Shown here: positions 44,378-52,847 of the stretch, piece after piece
Numbering within the stretch: position 1 is the stretch's first letter
Layout: the number at the start of each line of letters is the position of its first letter
Assembly: GCF_003610555.1 (NCBI RefSeq)
Contig: NZ_RAPQ01000008.1
Span: 1,418,490 to 1,482,489 of the forward strand
Source of the DNA: Marinifilum flexuosum
GTDB taxonomy: Bacteria > Bacteroidota > Bacteroidia > Bacteroidales > Marinifilaceae
Direction: 5' to 3'
DNA: 64,000 nucleotides
Translations under genes and position numbers: made by a program
The notes under the pieces: model-generated
Seen by the model: the letters and a program-made list of their open reading frames with translations, nothing else
Told to the model about the DNA's origin: nothing
Databases searched by the model: none

Positions 44378-44405
44378 AAAAAATACCAACATGTAGGTAT
44401 TTTTA
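44378..44405. promoter_or_regulatory. Strong palindrome, putative operator
   Basis: AAAAAATACC-N8-GGTATTTTTA; core TACCAACATGTAGGTA is a 16-bp palindrome with only one mismatched pair. It lies between the divergent permease and porin genes and overlaps the likely -33 region of the porin promoter, as expected for a metal-responsive repressor site. Could also fold as a hairpin. Confidence 0.5.
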
Positions 44406-44430
44406 TTTATTAAGACTGAATCTAATTTTG
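44401..44430 (+). promoter_or_regulatory. Promoter of the porin gene
   Basis: TAATTTTG (44423-44430) fits TAnnTTTG; TTT at 44401-44403 with 19-bp spacer is a weak -33 overlapping the palindrome. Confidence 0.4.
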
Positions 44431-44483
44431 TCGCAGATAATAACACTAACGATTATCAGAATTAAAACCTAAGAAAATACGAA

Positions 44484-45653
44484 ATGAAGAAAGTATTATT
44501 ACTATTGGCAATCTGTTTTGCATTTGGTGTTACCAATGCACAAGATCAGAAAGAACCACAAAGTATTGGATCAACAATTTTAGAGAAAATCAAGAGTGAA
44601 AAATTGAGCATTGGAGGTTACGGAGAGGTTCACTACAATCAGCAAATTAGCGGTAATGAAAGATATAATGGGAAAATGGATGTTCACAGAATGGTTTTAT
44701 TCTTTGGATATCAATTCAACGAAAAAACATCTTTTGTAACTGAGATCGAGTACGAACACGTTAAAGAGTTGTATGTAGAACAAGCATTTTTAAATTACAA
44801 TATTAAGCCAAATACAAGTATTCGAGGTGGTTTGATGTTGGTGCCAATGGGTATTATTAATGAATATCACGAGCCAACTACTTTTAATGGAGTTGAGCGT
44901 CCTAGCGTTGATAAGTACATTGTTCCAACTACTTGGAGAGAAATTGGGGTAGGTATTACAGGCAGATTGGCAAATGCTCCTTTAAAGTACCAATTGTACG
45001 TTATGAATGGATTTAACGGATTTGATGGTAGCGGTAAATTAAGAGGATCAGATGGATTAAGAAAAGGTCGTCAAAAAGGTGCTGAGTCTACATTTACTTC
45101 TCCTTCTGTATCAGCAAAAGTTGATTACTATGGAATTAAAGGGCTTAATCTTGGTTTATCAGGTTACTTCGGGAAAACTCAATCATCAGAATTCAATGGT
45201 TTAGATAAAGATGATGATTTTGCAGAAGCAGTTGCAGATTCGACTCGTGTTGGAATTAGCATGTTAGGTCTTGATTTGCGCTACAAACTTGATGCATTCC
45301 AGGTTAAAGGTCAATATATTCATTCTTACATTAACGATGTAAAAGAGTATAACGATAAGACGGGAAAAGATTTAGGAAAGCAAATGAGAGGTTACTATCT
45401 TGAAGCAGGCTACGACTTGTTGCATGGTAAAGAGCAATCTTTAGTTCCTTTCGTTCGTTACGAAAACTATAACACGCATCACAAAGTTGATGGTATTACA
45501 GCTAATAAAGCTTACGATCGTGAGGATTGGTTTGTTGGTTTAAGTTATCACTTGGCAAAAGGAGCTGTGGTAAAAGTAGATTACCAAAGATTTAAAGATG
45601 GTAATGATGTGAAGAAAAACTTTATCAATTGCGGTGTTGGAGTTTGGTTCTAA
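44484..45653 (+). CDS. Outer-membrane porin-like beta-barrel protein
   Basis: 389 residues. Signal peptide ('VLLLLAICFAFGVTNAQ'); then beta-strand alternation typical of a phosphate/anion-porin-like barrel: 'LSIGGYGEVHYNQQ', 'VLFFGYQFNEKTSFVTEIEYEH', 'GGLMLVPMGIINEYHEP', ending 'NCGVGVWF' with the terminal Phe for BAM. Substrate unknown. It heads a plus-strand pair with the FMN-binding protein gene, separated by a hairpin, suggesting passage of a small solute or cation for a redox process. Confidence 0.85.
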   Translation: MKKVLLLLAICFAFGVTNAQDQKEPQSIGSTILEKIKSEKLSIGGYGEVHYNQQISGNERYNGKMDVHRMVLFFGYQFNEKTSFVTEIEYEHVKELYVEQAFLNYNIKPNTSIRGGLMLVPMGIINEYHEPTTFNGVERPSVDKYIVPTTWREIGVGITGRLANAPLKYQLYVMNGFNGFDGSGKLRGSDGLRKGRQKGAESTFTSPSVSAKVDYYGIKGLNLGLSGYFGKTQSSEFNGLDKDDDFAEAVADSTRVGISMLGLDLRYKLDAFQVKGQYIHSYINDVKEYNDKTGKDLGKQMRGYYLEAGYDLLHGKEQSLVPFVRYENYNTHHKVDGITANKAYDREDWFVGLSYHLAKGAVVKVDYQRFKDGNDVKKNFINCGVGVWF

Positions 45654-45677
45654 TTCGTAATTTTTAACAAATTATAT

Positions 45678-45716
45678 ACTGCAGAGCGGGTTATATCCTG
45701 TTTTGCAGTTTTCTGT
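45678..45716 (+). terminator. Hairpin between porin and FMN-protein genes (attenuator or terminator)
   Basis: ACTGCA ... TGCAGT (45678-45709) with inner GGG/CC pairing, followed by TTTCTGTTATTT; imperfect, may only partly end transcription. Confidence 0.45.
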
Positions 45717-45731
45717 TATTTAAAACTTACT

Positions 45732-46271
45732 ATGAAGAGATTATTGCAAGTATTAATTGTAGCATCAATTGTATTGATTTACGGTGATGTAAATGCTAAA
45801 GATTATCCTAAGCCAATTCAGAAAAGAATTGATAAAGCCATAAAAAGTACTTTTGGTACTGAAGATGTGAGTTTTATAGATTTATCTGAAGTTTCATATG
45901 ATATTACCAGATTTCCGGGAATTGAGAAAGTATCTGTTAGTAAACTAATGAATGAAGGAGCTGAAATTGGCTTAGCAGGTTTTGCCAGTTCGAAAGGAAA
46001 GAACGATCTGTTTGATTATTTGGTATTATTTGATAAATCAATGACCATTAAAAAAGTTGTAATTCTTGTTTATCGTTCATCATATGGTGGTGAAATAATG
46101 GCCAAATATTGGTTGAAACAGTTTGAAGGAAAGTACAACGGAGAACAACTTGAATTCAATAAAGATATTGATTCAATTTCAGGTGCAACAATAACTGCTC
46201 CGTCCATAACTGCAGGAATAAAATCTCTTAGTTTGTTAATGGTTCATTTAAAAGAAACTGGAAAGCTTTAA
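45732..46271 (+). CDS. Secreted FMN-binding domain protein
   Basis: 179 residues with signal peptide ('VLIVASIVLIYGDVNA'). The C-terminal 'DSISGATITAPSITAGI' matches the flavinylation motif D-x2-S-G-A-T-x-T, where ApbE links FMN to the last Thr; so this is a covalently flavinylated periplasmic electron-transfer protein, like NqrC/RnfG-type FMN_bind domains. No other redox subunit is near. Paired with the porin upstream and MntP downstream (convergent, stop codons overlapping), it may take part in metal reduction or uptake; this is inference. Confidence 0.85.
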   Translation: MKRLLQVLIVASIVLIYGDVNAKDYPKPIQKRIDKAIKSTFGTEDVSFIDLSEVSYDITRFPGIEKVSVSKLMNEGAEIGLAGFASSKGKNDLFDYLVLFDKSMTIKKVVILVYRSSYGGEIMAKYWLKQFEGKYNGEQLEFNKDIDSISGATITAPSITAGIKSLSLLMVHLKETGKL

Positions 46272-46828
46272 AAGAACAAGTGTTCAATTAAGATTCGAAG
46301 GCCAATTAGTATTAATACAATCCCACCTAATACTTCGAATCTTTTACTGGTTTGACTTCCTATCTTTTTGCCAAGCAGCATTCCAAGCATTGAAGCAATA
46401 AATGTAACAACGCCTATTATTACTGCAGGCCACCAAATGATTACATCAATAAGTGCCATACTGAAACCTATGACCAAAGCGTCTATGCTAGTAGCAACAG
46501 ATATGCCAATAAGAACTGTTAATTTTAAAGGATTAAAGGAGGAATCTTCTTCATTGTTGGATAAGCTTTCATAAATCATTTTGCTTCCTAGTCCAGCCAA
46601 AAGGATAAAAGCAATCCAATGATCAAACTCCTTTATCAATTCGTTAATTTCCCAGCCGATAAACCAACCAATAACTGGCATTCCACCTTGAAATAAAGCC
46701 AGAAAAAAGGCAATTTTTACAGCTTGAAGAAATCGAATTTTTTTAATAGCTAATCCACTGCATACTGATGCAGCGAAAGAATCTACTGATAGCCCTAAGG
46801 CAATTAGAAAAATGCTTACTAATTCCAT
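46268..46828 (-). CDS. mntP: Manganese efflux pump MntP
   Basis: 186 residues, six TM helices. 'LGLSVDSFAASVCSGLAIKK' with the conserved Asp, 'GGMPVIGWFIGWEINE' and 'SVATSIDALVIGFSMALID' are the MntP family marks. Exports Mn2+. Its stop overlaps that of the FMN-binding protein by three bases (convergent). No yybP-ykoY-type leader is seen upstream. Confidence 0.92.
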   Translation of the reverse strand: MELVSIFLIALGLSVDSFAASVCSGLAIKKIRFLQAVKIAFFLALFQGGMPVIGWFIGWEINELIKEFDHWIAFILLAGLGSKMIYESLSNNEEDSSFNPLKLTVLIGISVATSIDALVIGFSMALIDVIIWWPAVIIGVVTFIASMLGMLLGKKIGSQTSKRFEVLGGIVLILIGLRILIEHLFF

Positions 46829-46878
46829 GATTTATTAGATTGGAGGGCAAATATAAAAGGAAATACTGAAGCTAAAAA

Positions 46879-46904
46879 AAGCGATTCCCAAAAAGGAATC
46901 GCTT
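46879..46904 (-). terminator. Terminator of the TPR histidine kinase
   Basis: AAGCGATTCC-loop-GGAATCGCTT followed by a T run on the minus strand; 20 bp after the stop. Confidence 0.9.
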
Positions 46905-46924
46905 GGTATTTGTTTAGATTTTTT

Positions 46925-49072
46925 CTAAGCTATTTTTAAACTCAATATAAATTCACTGCCTTTATTTTCTTCGCTTTTTACCCAAATATCACCACCATTT
47001 CGTTCGGCGAATTCTTTGCAAAGAATTAATCCTAGTCCACTTCCAGCTTCATCTGCAGTACCAACTGTTGTATAATTACAGTCTAGTTTAAAGAGCTTCT
47101 CTTGGTTTTCCTTACTGATACCAATTCCTGAATCTTTAACCTTTAGGAACACAAATTCATCTTGTATATCAGCAGAGATGGTTATATCTCCGTTTTTTTC
47201 TGTGAATTTTAGAGCATTGCTAATTAAATTTCTAAGTATTGTACTCACCATATTAATGTCCCCATAAGCTTCAGTATGAGGAGGAATATCAGAACTTAAT
47301 GTAATTGCTTTATCTGCAGCCTTTAATTTAAAAATAATAATATTAGATTGAACCAGGTGATGTAGATCAAATTGTACGGGATTAAATTCCAGTTCACCTC
47401 GCTGGCTTTTTGCCCACTGTAATAAGTTTTCAAGCAAGGTAAACAAGCTGTGCGAAGACTCATTAATATTAGAATTGTATTCTTCAATCAATTTAAGGTT
47501 TTTACTTTCCTTTAATTCGCTTTTGATTAACTCTGAGAAGCCTAAAATGGAATTGAATGGTGAGCGTAAATCGTGAGCAATAATGGAAAAGAATCTATCC
47601 TTCGTAGCATTTGTTACTTTTAGCTTTTGATTCGATTCTTCCAACATACCATTGATCTTATTGATTCTTTGGTTGACTTTTGTTTTTGATTTATACAAGA
47701 AATAAACCAGTATTAATAAAGACATTGTGATTACAAAAAACACAATCAGGTAGTTGGTGAATGCTTTTTCTTTATCTAATTTTTCCTGAGTTAACTCATT
47801 TGTTACTTTTAATATTTCGTTTTCTTTTTCTTTTTTTTCTGTTTCAAATTGTGTTTGCAAATGAGCAATTTTATCAGATTTACTAGCTTCTATTAGACTG
47901 TCTTTAAGTTTGTTGTAGTTTTCGTAAGTTTTGTAAGCTTTTTTATAATTCCCAGCTGAGTAATAGTATTCCGATTTAAGCTGCAAGAAACTACGTTCTA
48001 TTGTTTTTATCTTAAGTTTCTTGCATAATTTTAGTCCTTCGTTTATGATATCGTAGGCTTTTTGCAATTTTCCTGTAAATAAATAAACTTTTGCTAGCGA
48101 TTCCAGGTTGTAAACAATATCAGTTTCTAACTTCAATTTTCTATTTATGGCAAGAGAATTATCGATATAAAATATAGCTTCTGGGATATTCCCCGTTTTG
48201 AAATAGTTTTCGCCAATATTATTCATAGCTAGAGCTTCTCCAGCTTCGTTACCTATTTGGTTGTTGATATTCAGACTTTTTTTAAAGAACTCTAAAGCTT
48301 TCGCATAATCTTTATTTTCTTGGTGTATGGTAGCTATGTTATTATATACAATAGCTTGAGAATCAAAATTTTTATCTCTGATTGCTAAATCAAGAATTTT
48401 TTGGTAATATTCAAGGGCTATATTATTTCTACTTTCATCAGCATATATATTGGCTATGTTGAGTAGTAAAACCAACTGTAAATTGGTGTCTTTTAGCTCC
48501 TCAGCAATGCTATATGCTTCCATGTATTTTTTTAAAGCTACTTCTAAATTGCCACGTTCCCAGTATATGATTCCCAATCCATTCAGAATACTAGCAAGAG
48601 TTCTATCGTTTCTTGATATTTTACAATATTCAATTGCGATATTAAAATTTTCTATAGCCTTGTCATATTCACTATTTTTAGAGAAATGGTAGCCAAAAAA
48701 AAGGTATACCCTTCCTAACATTGCAGTATCACTTAGGGAATAAGCTAATGCTTTAGCTTCTAAAAGATATTTATATGATTTTTCGGATTGTCCTAGTTGA
48801 GAATAACTGTTGGCTAAATTTAAGCCAGCTCTGAACAAAATCGATTTATCCTGATTGATTTTGGCAAGATTGTATGCTTTGTTAGCATAGAGAAAAGCAC
48901 TGTCAAGGTTAGTTGCAGCATATTTTCCGGAAATATTTATTAGTAATTTAGTTTTGCTACTATCTGGTTCTATTTTCAACTGCTTTTTTAGTTGATCAAT
49001 TTTCTCTTGTGCAAAAATGGTATAGGGGAGAAGGCAGAAAATTAATAATACAAGTTTAAGGGGAAATTGCAT
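46925..49072 (-). CDS. TPR-domain sensor histidine kinase
   Basis: 715 residues. Signal peptide ('LVLLIFCLLPYTIFAQ'), then about ten TPR units (about 45-400, for example 'YKYLLEAKALAYSLSD', 'KALEFFKKSLNINNQIGNE'), a coiled-coil, one TM helix ('YLIVFFVITMSLLILVYFL'), HisKA with 'FFSIIAHDLRSPFNSILGFS' and HATPase with 'NLISNALKFTE', 'VKDSGIGISKENQ' and 'AGSGLGLILCKEFAERNGG'. A typical Bacteroidota periplasmic-TPR kinase that may sense a protein partner. No response regulator adjacent. Confidence 0.92.
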   Translation of the reverse strand: MQFPLKLVLLIFCLLPYTIFAQEKIDQLKKQLKIEPDSSKTKLLINISGKYAATNLDSAFLYANKAYNLAKINQDKSILFRAGLNLANSYSQLGQSEKSYKYLLEAKALAYSLSDTAMLGRVYLFFGYHFSKNSEYDKAIENFNIAIEYCKISRNDRTLASILNGLGIIYWERGNLEVALKKYMEAYSIAEELKDTNLQLVLLLNIANIYADESRNNIALEYYQKILDLAIRDKNFDSQAIVYNNIATIHQENKDYAKALEFFKKSLNINNQIGNEAGEALAMNNIGENYFKTGNIPEAIFYIDNSLAINRKLKLETDIVYNLESLAKVYLFTGKLQKAYDIINEGLKLCKKLKIKTIERSFLQLKSEYYYSAGNYKKAYKTYENYNKLKDSLIEASKSDKIAHLQTQFETEKKEKENEILKVTNELTQEKLDKEKAFTNYLIVFFVITMSLLILVYFLYKSKTKVNQRINKINGMLEESNQKLKVTNATKDRFFSIIAHDLRSPFNSILGFSELIKSELKESKNLKLIEEYNSNINESSHSLFTLLENLLQWAKSQRGELEFNPVQFDLHHLVQSNIIIFKLKAADKAITLSSDIPPHTEAYGDINMVSTILRNLISNALKFTEKNGDITISADIQDEFVFLKVKDSGIGISKENQEKLFKLDCNYTTVGTADEAGSGLGLILCKEFAERNGGDIWVKSEENKGSEFILSLKIA

Positions 49073-49265
49073 ATTATAAAAGATCGTTCGTTAACAATAG
49101 CTGTTTGGTGTACGTTAGAAAAGAGAATTTGTTATTTGGTTTTTGTTTATTTAGATTGGTTATTACTAGAATAGTTAATGGTTTTATTAATGAATGCTAA
49201 ATATACCATATTTTTGTTACTCTCAAGTTACTAACATTAAAAAAGCTAAGGAGAGTCATAAAAAA

Positions 49266-49295
49266 AACCTTTCCGTATTTTGGAAAGGTTTTTTT
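49266..49295 (-). terminator. Terminator of the nadBCA operon (bidirectional)
   Basis: AACCTTTCC-GTATTTT-GGAAAGGTT with T runs on both strands. Confidence 0.85.
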
Positions 49296-49301
49296 ATATT
49301 T

Positions 49302-50228
49302 TTAGCCAATTTCAAGCATTCGTTGAATTGATGTTATTGCTTTTTTTGATATCTCTTCAGGAACTTTCACTTCATATTTTTCTTCCTGTAATGCTTCTAG
49401 TACCCCTTGAAGTTTTACTCTTTTCATCGAACCACAAATGGTTTTTGGATGGATAAGAATAAATTCTTTTTCAGGATTTGCTTTCTCTAATTGGTGTAGA
49501 GTACCTAATTCAGTTGCAATGATAAACTGTTTTTTGTTCGATTCGGCTGCATGCTTAATAATTCCAGCTGTAGAATAGAAGAAAGCATTTGGCATGTTCA
49601 AAATTTCATCATCATTGGCACAGTTGCTTTCTGGATGAATTAAAATATCTGCTTCTGGATATTGATTGGCCATACCAACAATCATATTGCTGTCTATTCG
49701 TTCATGAACACAACAATCTCCATTCCACAAATCCATTTCAATTCCTGTTTTCTGTACAATGTAGGCGCCAAGATTTTTATCAGGCGTAAAGAATATTTTT
49801 TTGTCTTTCCCTAAATGTTCTACCACCTGAATTGCATTGGATGAAGTACAGCAATAATCGGTTTCAGCCTTTACTTCAGCAGTAGTGTTTACATATGAAA
49901 CCACTAATCCATCAGGATTTTTAGCTTTCCATTCCTGAATATCCTTACCAGTAATACTTTCAGCAAGCGAACATCCACACTTTTGTGCTGGAATTAGAAC
50001 TTTTTTATTAGGAGATATTACAGATGCTGTTTCTGCCATAAAATGAACTCCACAAAATACAATAATATCGGCGGTTGTATTTCCAGCTTCACGTGCTAAG
50101 CCCAATGAATCACCAATGTAGTCAGCTATATCTTGTACTTCAGGATGTGTATAATAATGAGCAAGAACAATTGCATTCTTTGCCTTTTTCAACTCCTCAA
50201 TCTGTCTTGTAATCTCTTTATTTTCCAT
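49302..50228 (-). CDS. nadA: Quinolinate synthase A
   Basis: 308 residues. Repeated dihydroxyacetone-phosphate-binding folds: 'IVLAHYYTHPEVQDIADYIGDS', 'FCGVHFMAETASVISPNK' (first cluster Cys), 'YVNTTAEVKAETDYCCTSSNA' (second) and 'HPKTICGSMKRVKL' (third), which hold the [4Fe-4S] cluster. Condenses iminoaspartate and DHAP to quinolinate for NAD synthesis. Last gene of nadB-nadC-nadA; 24 bp after nadC. Confidence 0.95.
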   Translation of the reverse strand: MENKEITRQIEELKKAKNAIVLAHYYTHPEVQDIADYIGDSLGLAREAGNTTADIIVFCGVHFMAETASVISPNKKVLIPAQKCGCSLAESITGKDIQEWKAKNPDGLVVSYVNTTAEVKAETDYCCTSSNAIQVVEHLGKDKKIFFTPDKNLGAYIVQKTGIEMDLWNGDCCVHERIDSNMIVGMANQYPEADILIHPESNCANDDEILNMPNAFFYSTAGIIKHAAESNKKQFIIATELGTLHQLEKANPEKEFILIHPKTICGSMKRVKLQGVLEALQEEKYEVKVPEEISKKAITSIQRMLEIG

Positions 50229-50252
50229 TTCGGAAACCTCTTTCTAATTAAA

Positions 50253-51101
50253 CTATAGAATAATATTTTGACTGATATCCAGTGCTGTTACTGAATGTGT
50301 TAGTGCTCCAATTGATATAAAATCTACACCTGTTTCAGCAACACCTTTTAATCTTTCTAAACTCATATTTCCAGAAGCTTCTGTTTTAGCTTTACCATCT
50401 ACAAGATGTACGGCTTCTGTCATGACTTCATTACTCATGTTATCAAGCATGATAATGTCAGCACCAGCACTTAAAGCTTCTTTTACCTCTTCAATGTTTG
50501 TGGTTTCTACCTCAACTTTTATATGATTTGGAATCGACTTTCTGACCTGTTCAACTGCAGGAGCAATTCCTCCGGCAATTTTTATATGATTGTCTTTAAT
50601 CATTACCAAATCGTATAACCCAATTCTGTGATTGGTTCCACCACCTGTTTTTACAGAATACTTGTCTAAGCTTCGAAGTCCTGGCACAGTTTTTCGCGTG
50701 TCTAAAATCTGAACATTAGTGTGTTTTACTTCGGCAACATACTTTGCAGTTTCACTTGCAATCCCAGACATTCTTTGCATTAAGTTCAGAGCTAAACGTT
50801 CACCTGTAAGTAATGCTCGAAAACTTCCATGCATTTCAACAATTACATCTCCTTTTTTAATGGTATCACCATCTTTTACCAATGGTTTCCAAATTAAGTT
50901 TGGATCTAATTTTTTGAAAACTTTTTTAGCTATTGGTAAACCTGCAATTACACCATCTGCTTTTGCAGTCATACTTGCTTTAGCAGCTGAATTCTCGGGT
51001 ACCAAGTTATTGGTTGTGATATCGCCCTCGCCAATATCCTCACGAAAAGCGTGTTCGATTATATATTCTAATTCTTGAATATTCAATCCTGTTTCTTCCA
51101 T
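50253..51101 (-). CDS. nadC: Nicotinate-nucleotide pyrophosphorylase (carboxylating)
   Basis: 282 residues. 'EDIGEGDITTNNL', 'LNLMQRMSGIAS', 'DTRKTVPGLRSLDKYSV', 'GGGTNHRIGLYDLVMIKDNHI' (pieces of the PRPP/quinolinate site), 'KVEVETTNIEE' and 'IMLDNMS' are all present. Makes nicotinate mononucleotide from quinolinate and PRPP. 15 bp after nadB. Confidence 0.95.
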   Translation of the reverse strand: MEETGLNIQELEYIIEHAFREDIGEGDITTNNLVPENSAAKASMTAKADGVIAGLPIAKKVFKKLDPNLIWKPLVKDGDTIKKGDVIVEMHGSFRALLTGERLALNLMQRMSGIASETAKYVAEVKHTNVQILDTRKTVPGLRSLDKYSVKTGGGTNHRIGLYDLVMIKDNHIKIAGGIAPAVEQVRKSIPNHIKVEVETTNIEEVKEALSAGADIIMLDNMSNEVMTEAVHLVDGKAKTEASGNMSLERLKGVAETGVDFISIGALTHSVTALDISQNIIL

Positions 51102-51116
51102 TTGAATGAAATGATA

Positions 51117-52694
51117 TTATTCTGATTTTATTTCTACAGGTACAAAAGTAAGCTCTTTATTTAATTGTTGCACCGAGTGAGCAAGAAAGTCTTCATTTTC
51201 GGTATTAAAATCTTCACGATAATGACCTCCACGACTTTCTTTTCGAGCCAAAGCAGCCGTTGTAATTAGATGGCAAACACTTAAAAGGTTTTGCATACGA
51301 ATGCTGTAGTATTCGTTAGTTTTAAAAGGGAATGTAGTTTTAACTTCATATAGTAAATCCAAAACATCTTGCAAATGTTGAGCTGTTCTTACAATCCCAA
51401 CCTTTGTATTCATAGCTTTGGCGATTTTATTAACATTATTTAAGAACAAGCCAGATAAGTCATTGTCAACAGATATACCTTCTTGATTTGTTTTTGATGG
51501 AGTAATGCAGGTATTTTTTTGAGCGTGTTGAATGGCTCGCTTACCAAAGACCAAACATTCCAAAAGTGAGTTTGATGCTAAACGATTAGCACCCATTACA
51601 CCTGTTGATGCTAGTTCACCACAAGCATAAAGATGATCAATATTTGTTTTTCCCTGATTATTGGTTTTAATTCCACCTACAGTATAATGAGCTGCTGGAG
51701 CAATAGGGATTTTATCTAAAAAATCAGCTCTCGATTCTTTGCATTTTGCATATATCGAAGGGAATCGATTCTTAAGCTTTTCTCCATCCAGGTGTTTTAA
51801 ACTTAGTGTTACATTTTTATCGTTATTCTTTTGCATTTCATTAAAAATGGAACGTGCCACGATGTCTCTGGGAGCCAGTTCAGCCAACTCATGAATATTG
51901 GTCATAAATCTTTCCCCTTTGGAATTGATTAAATGTGCACCTTCGCCTCTTACCGCTTCGCTGATTAAAAAAGTATAGCCTTCTTCGGAATAAAATGAGC
52001 TTGGGTGAAACTGAATGAATTCCATATCCGTAATTTCTGCACCAGCATTGTAAGCCAAGGCAATTCCATCTCCAACCGTAGTTTCTGGGTTTGTAGTTCT
52101 TTGATATACAGCCGAAGCTCCTCCTAAAGTTAATAGGGTAGATTTTGCATGAATACAAAGATTTGAATTGTCCTGTCTATTAAAACTTTTCGCTCCCAGG
52201 CATTTTTGTTCTTCAACCAAAAGTTCATAAACCATTTGGTTTTCGAAGATTGTAATTGAGGAATTATTTAAAACCTTCTGGATTAAAAATCTTACCAATT
52301 CTTTTCCTGTTGAATCGCCTCCTGCGTGCAATACTCTTCTTCTATGATGACCACCTTCTAAAGCTAAAGATAGTTCACCATTTTCTGTGTCGAACTTCAT
52401 TCCAAGATTTATCAAATCCTTGATTCGATCAGGACCTTCATTCACCAATATATCAACAGGAGTATAATCACACAAACCTCTGCCGGCAATAAGTGTATCC
52501 TCCAGGTGTAATTGAGGATAATCGTCAGAATCAGTTACCGCAGCTATTCCTCCTTGTGCATGGTATGAATTACTAACATCTAATTTAGATTTAGTTACGA
52601 TAGCAACAGAGCCATGTTTTGAGGCTTCGAATGCTGAATATAATCCTGCAAGTCCACTTCCGATTATTAAAAAATCGAATTGTTTGTGTAACAT
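51117..52694 (-). CDS. nadB: L-aspartate oxidase
   Basis: 525 residues. FAD-binding 'LIIGSGLAGLYSAFEASKHG', 'SYHAQGGIAAVTDSDD', 'EGGHHRRRVLHAGGDSTG', 'QFHPSSFYSEE', 'PAAHYTVGGIKTNNQG' and the C-terminal helical domain match the fumarate-reductase-like NadB. Oxidises aspartate to iminoaspartate, which NadA uses at once; the gene order B-C-A keeps the three steps in one transcript. Confidence 0.95.
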   Translation of the reverse strand: MLHKQFDFLIIGSGLAGLYSAFEASKHGSVAIVTKSKLDVSNSYHAQGGIAAVTDSDDYPQLHLEDTLIAGRGLCDYTPVDILVNEGPDRIKDLINLGMKFDTENGELSLALEGGHHRRRVLHAGGDSTGKELVRFLIQKVLNNSSITIFENQMVYELLVEEQKCLGAKSFNRQDNSNLCIHAKSTLLTLGGASAVYQRTTNPETTVGDGIALAYNAGAEITDMEFIQFHPSSFYSEEGYTFLISEAVRGEGAHLINSKGERFMTNIHELAELAPRDIVARSIFNEMQKNNDKNVTLSLKHLDGEKLKNRFPSIYAKCKESRADFLDKIPIAPAAHYTVGGIKTNNQGKTNIDHLYACGELASTGVMGANRLASNSLLECLVFGKRAIQHAQKNTCITPSKTNQEGISVDNDLSGLFLNNVNKIAKAMNTKVGIVRTAQHLQDVLDLLYEVKTTFPFKTNEYYSIRMQNLLSVCHLITTAALARKESRGGHYREDFNTENEDFLAHSVQQLNKELTFVPVEIKSE

Positions 52695-52803
52695 TTTAGA
52701 AAAATCTTGGTTCGTGCGAAAATAGCTATTTTCCAGCTATCAGTTATAAAATTGGAGAAAAAATACTGCGATAATATTAATTCTAACTGAATATCAGAAA
52801 AAA

Positions 52804-52830
52804 AAGGTGACAATATTGCCACCTTAATTT
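52804..52830 (-). terminator. Terminator of the otsA-otsB fusion gene
   Basis: AAGGTG-loop-CACCTT with inner CAATATTG pairing; T run on the minus strand. Confidence 0.75.
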
Positions 52831-52847
52831 TAAAATCTGATGAGTGA

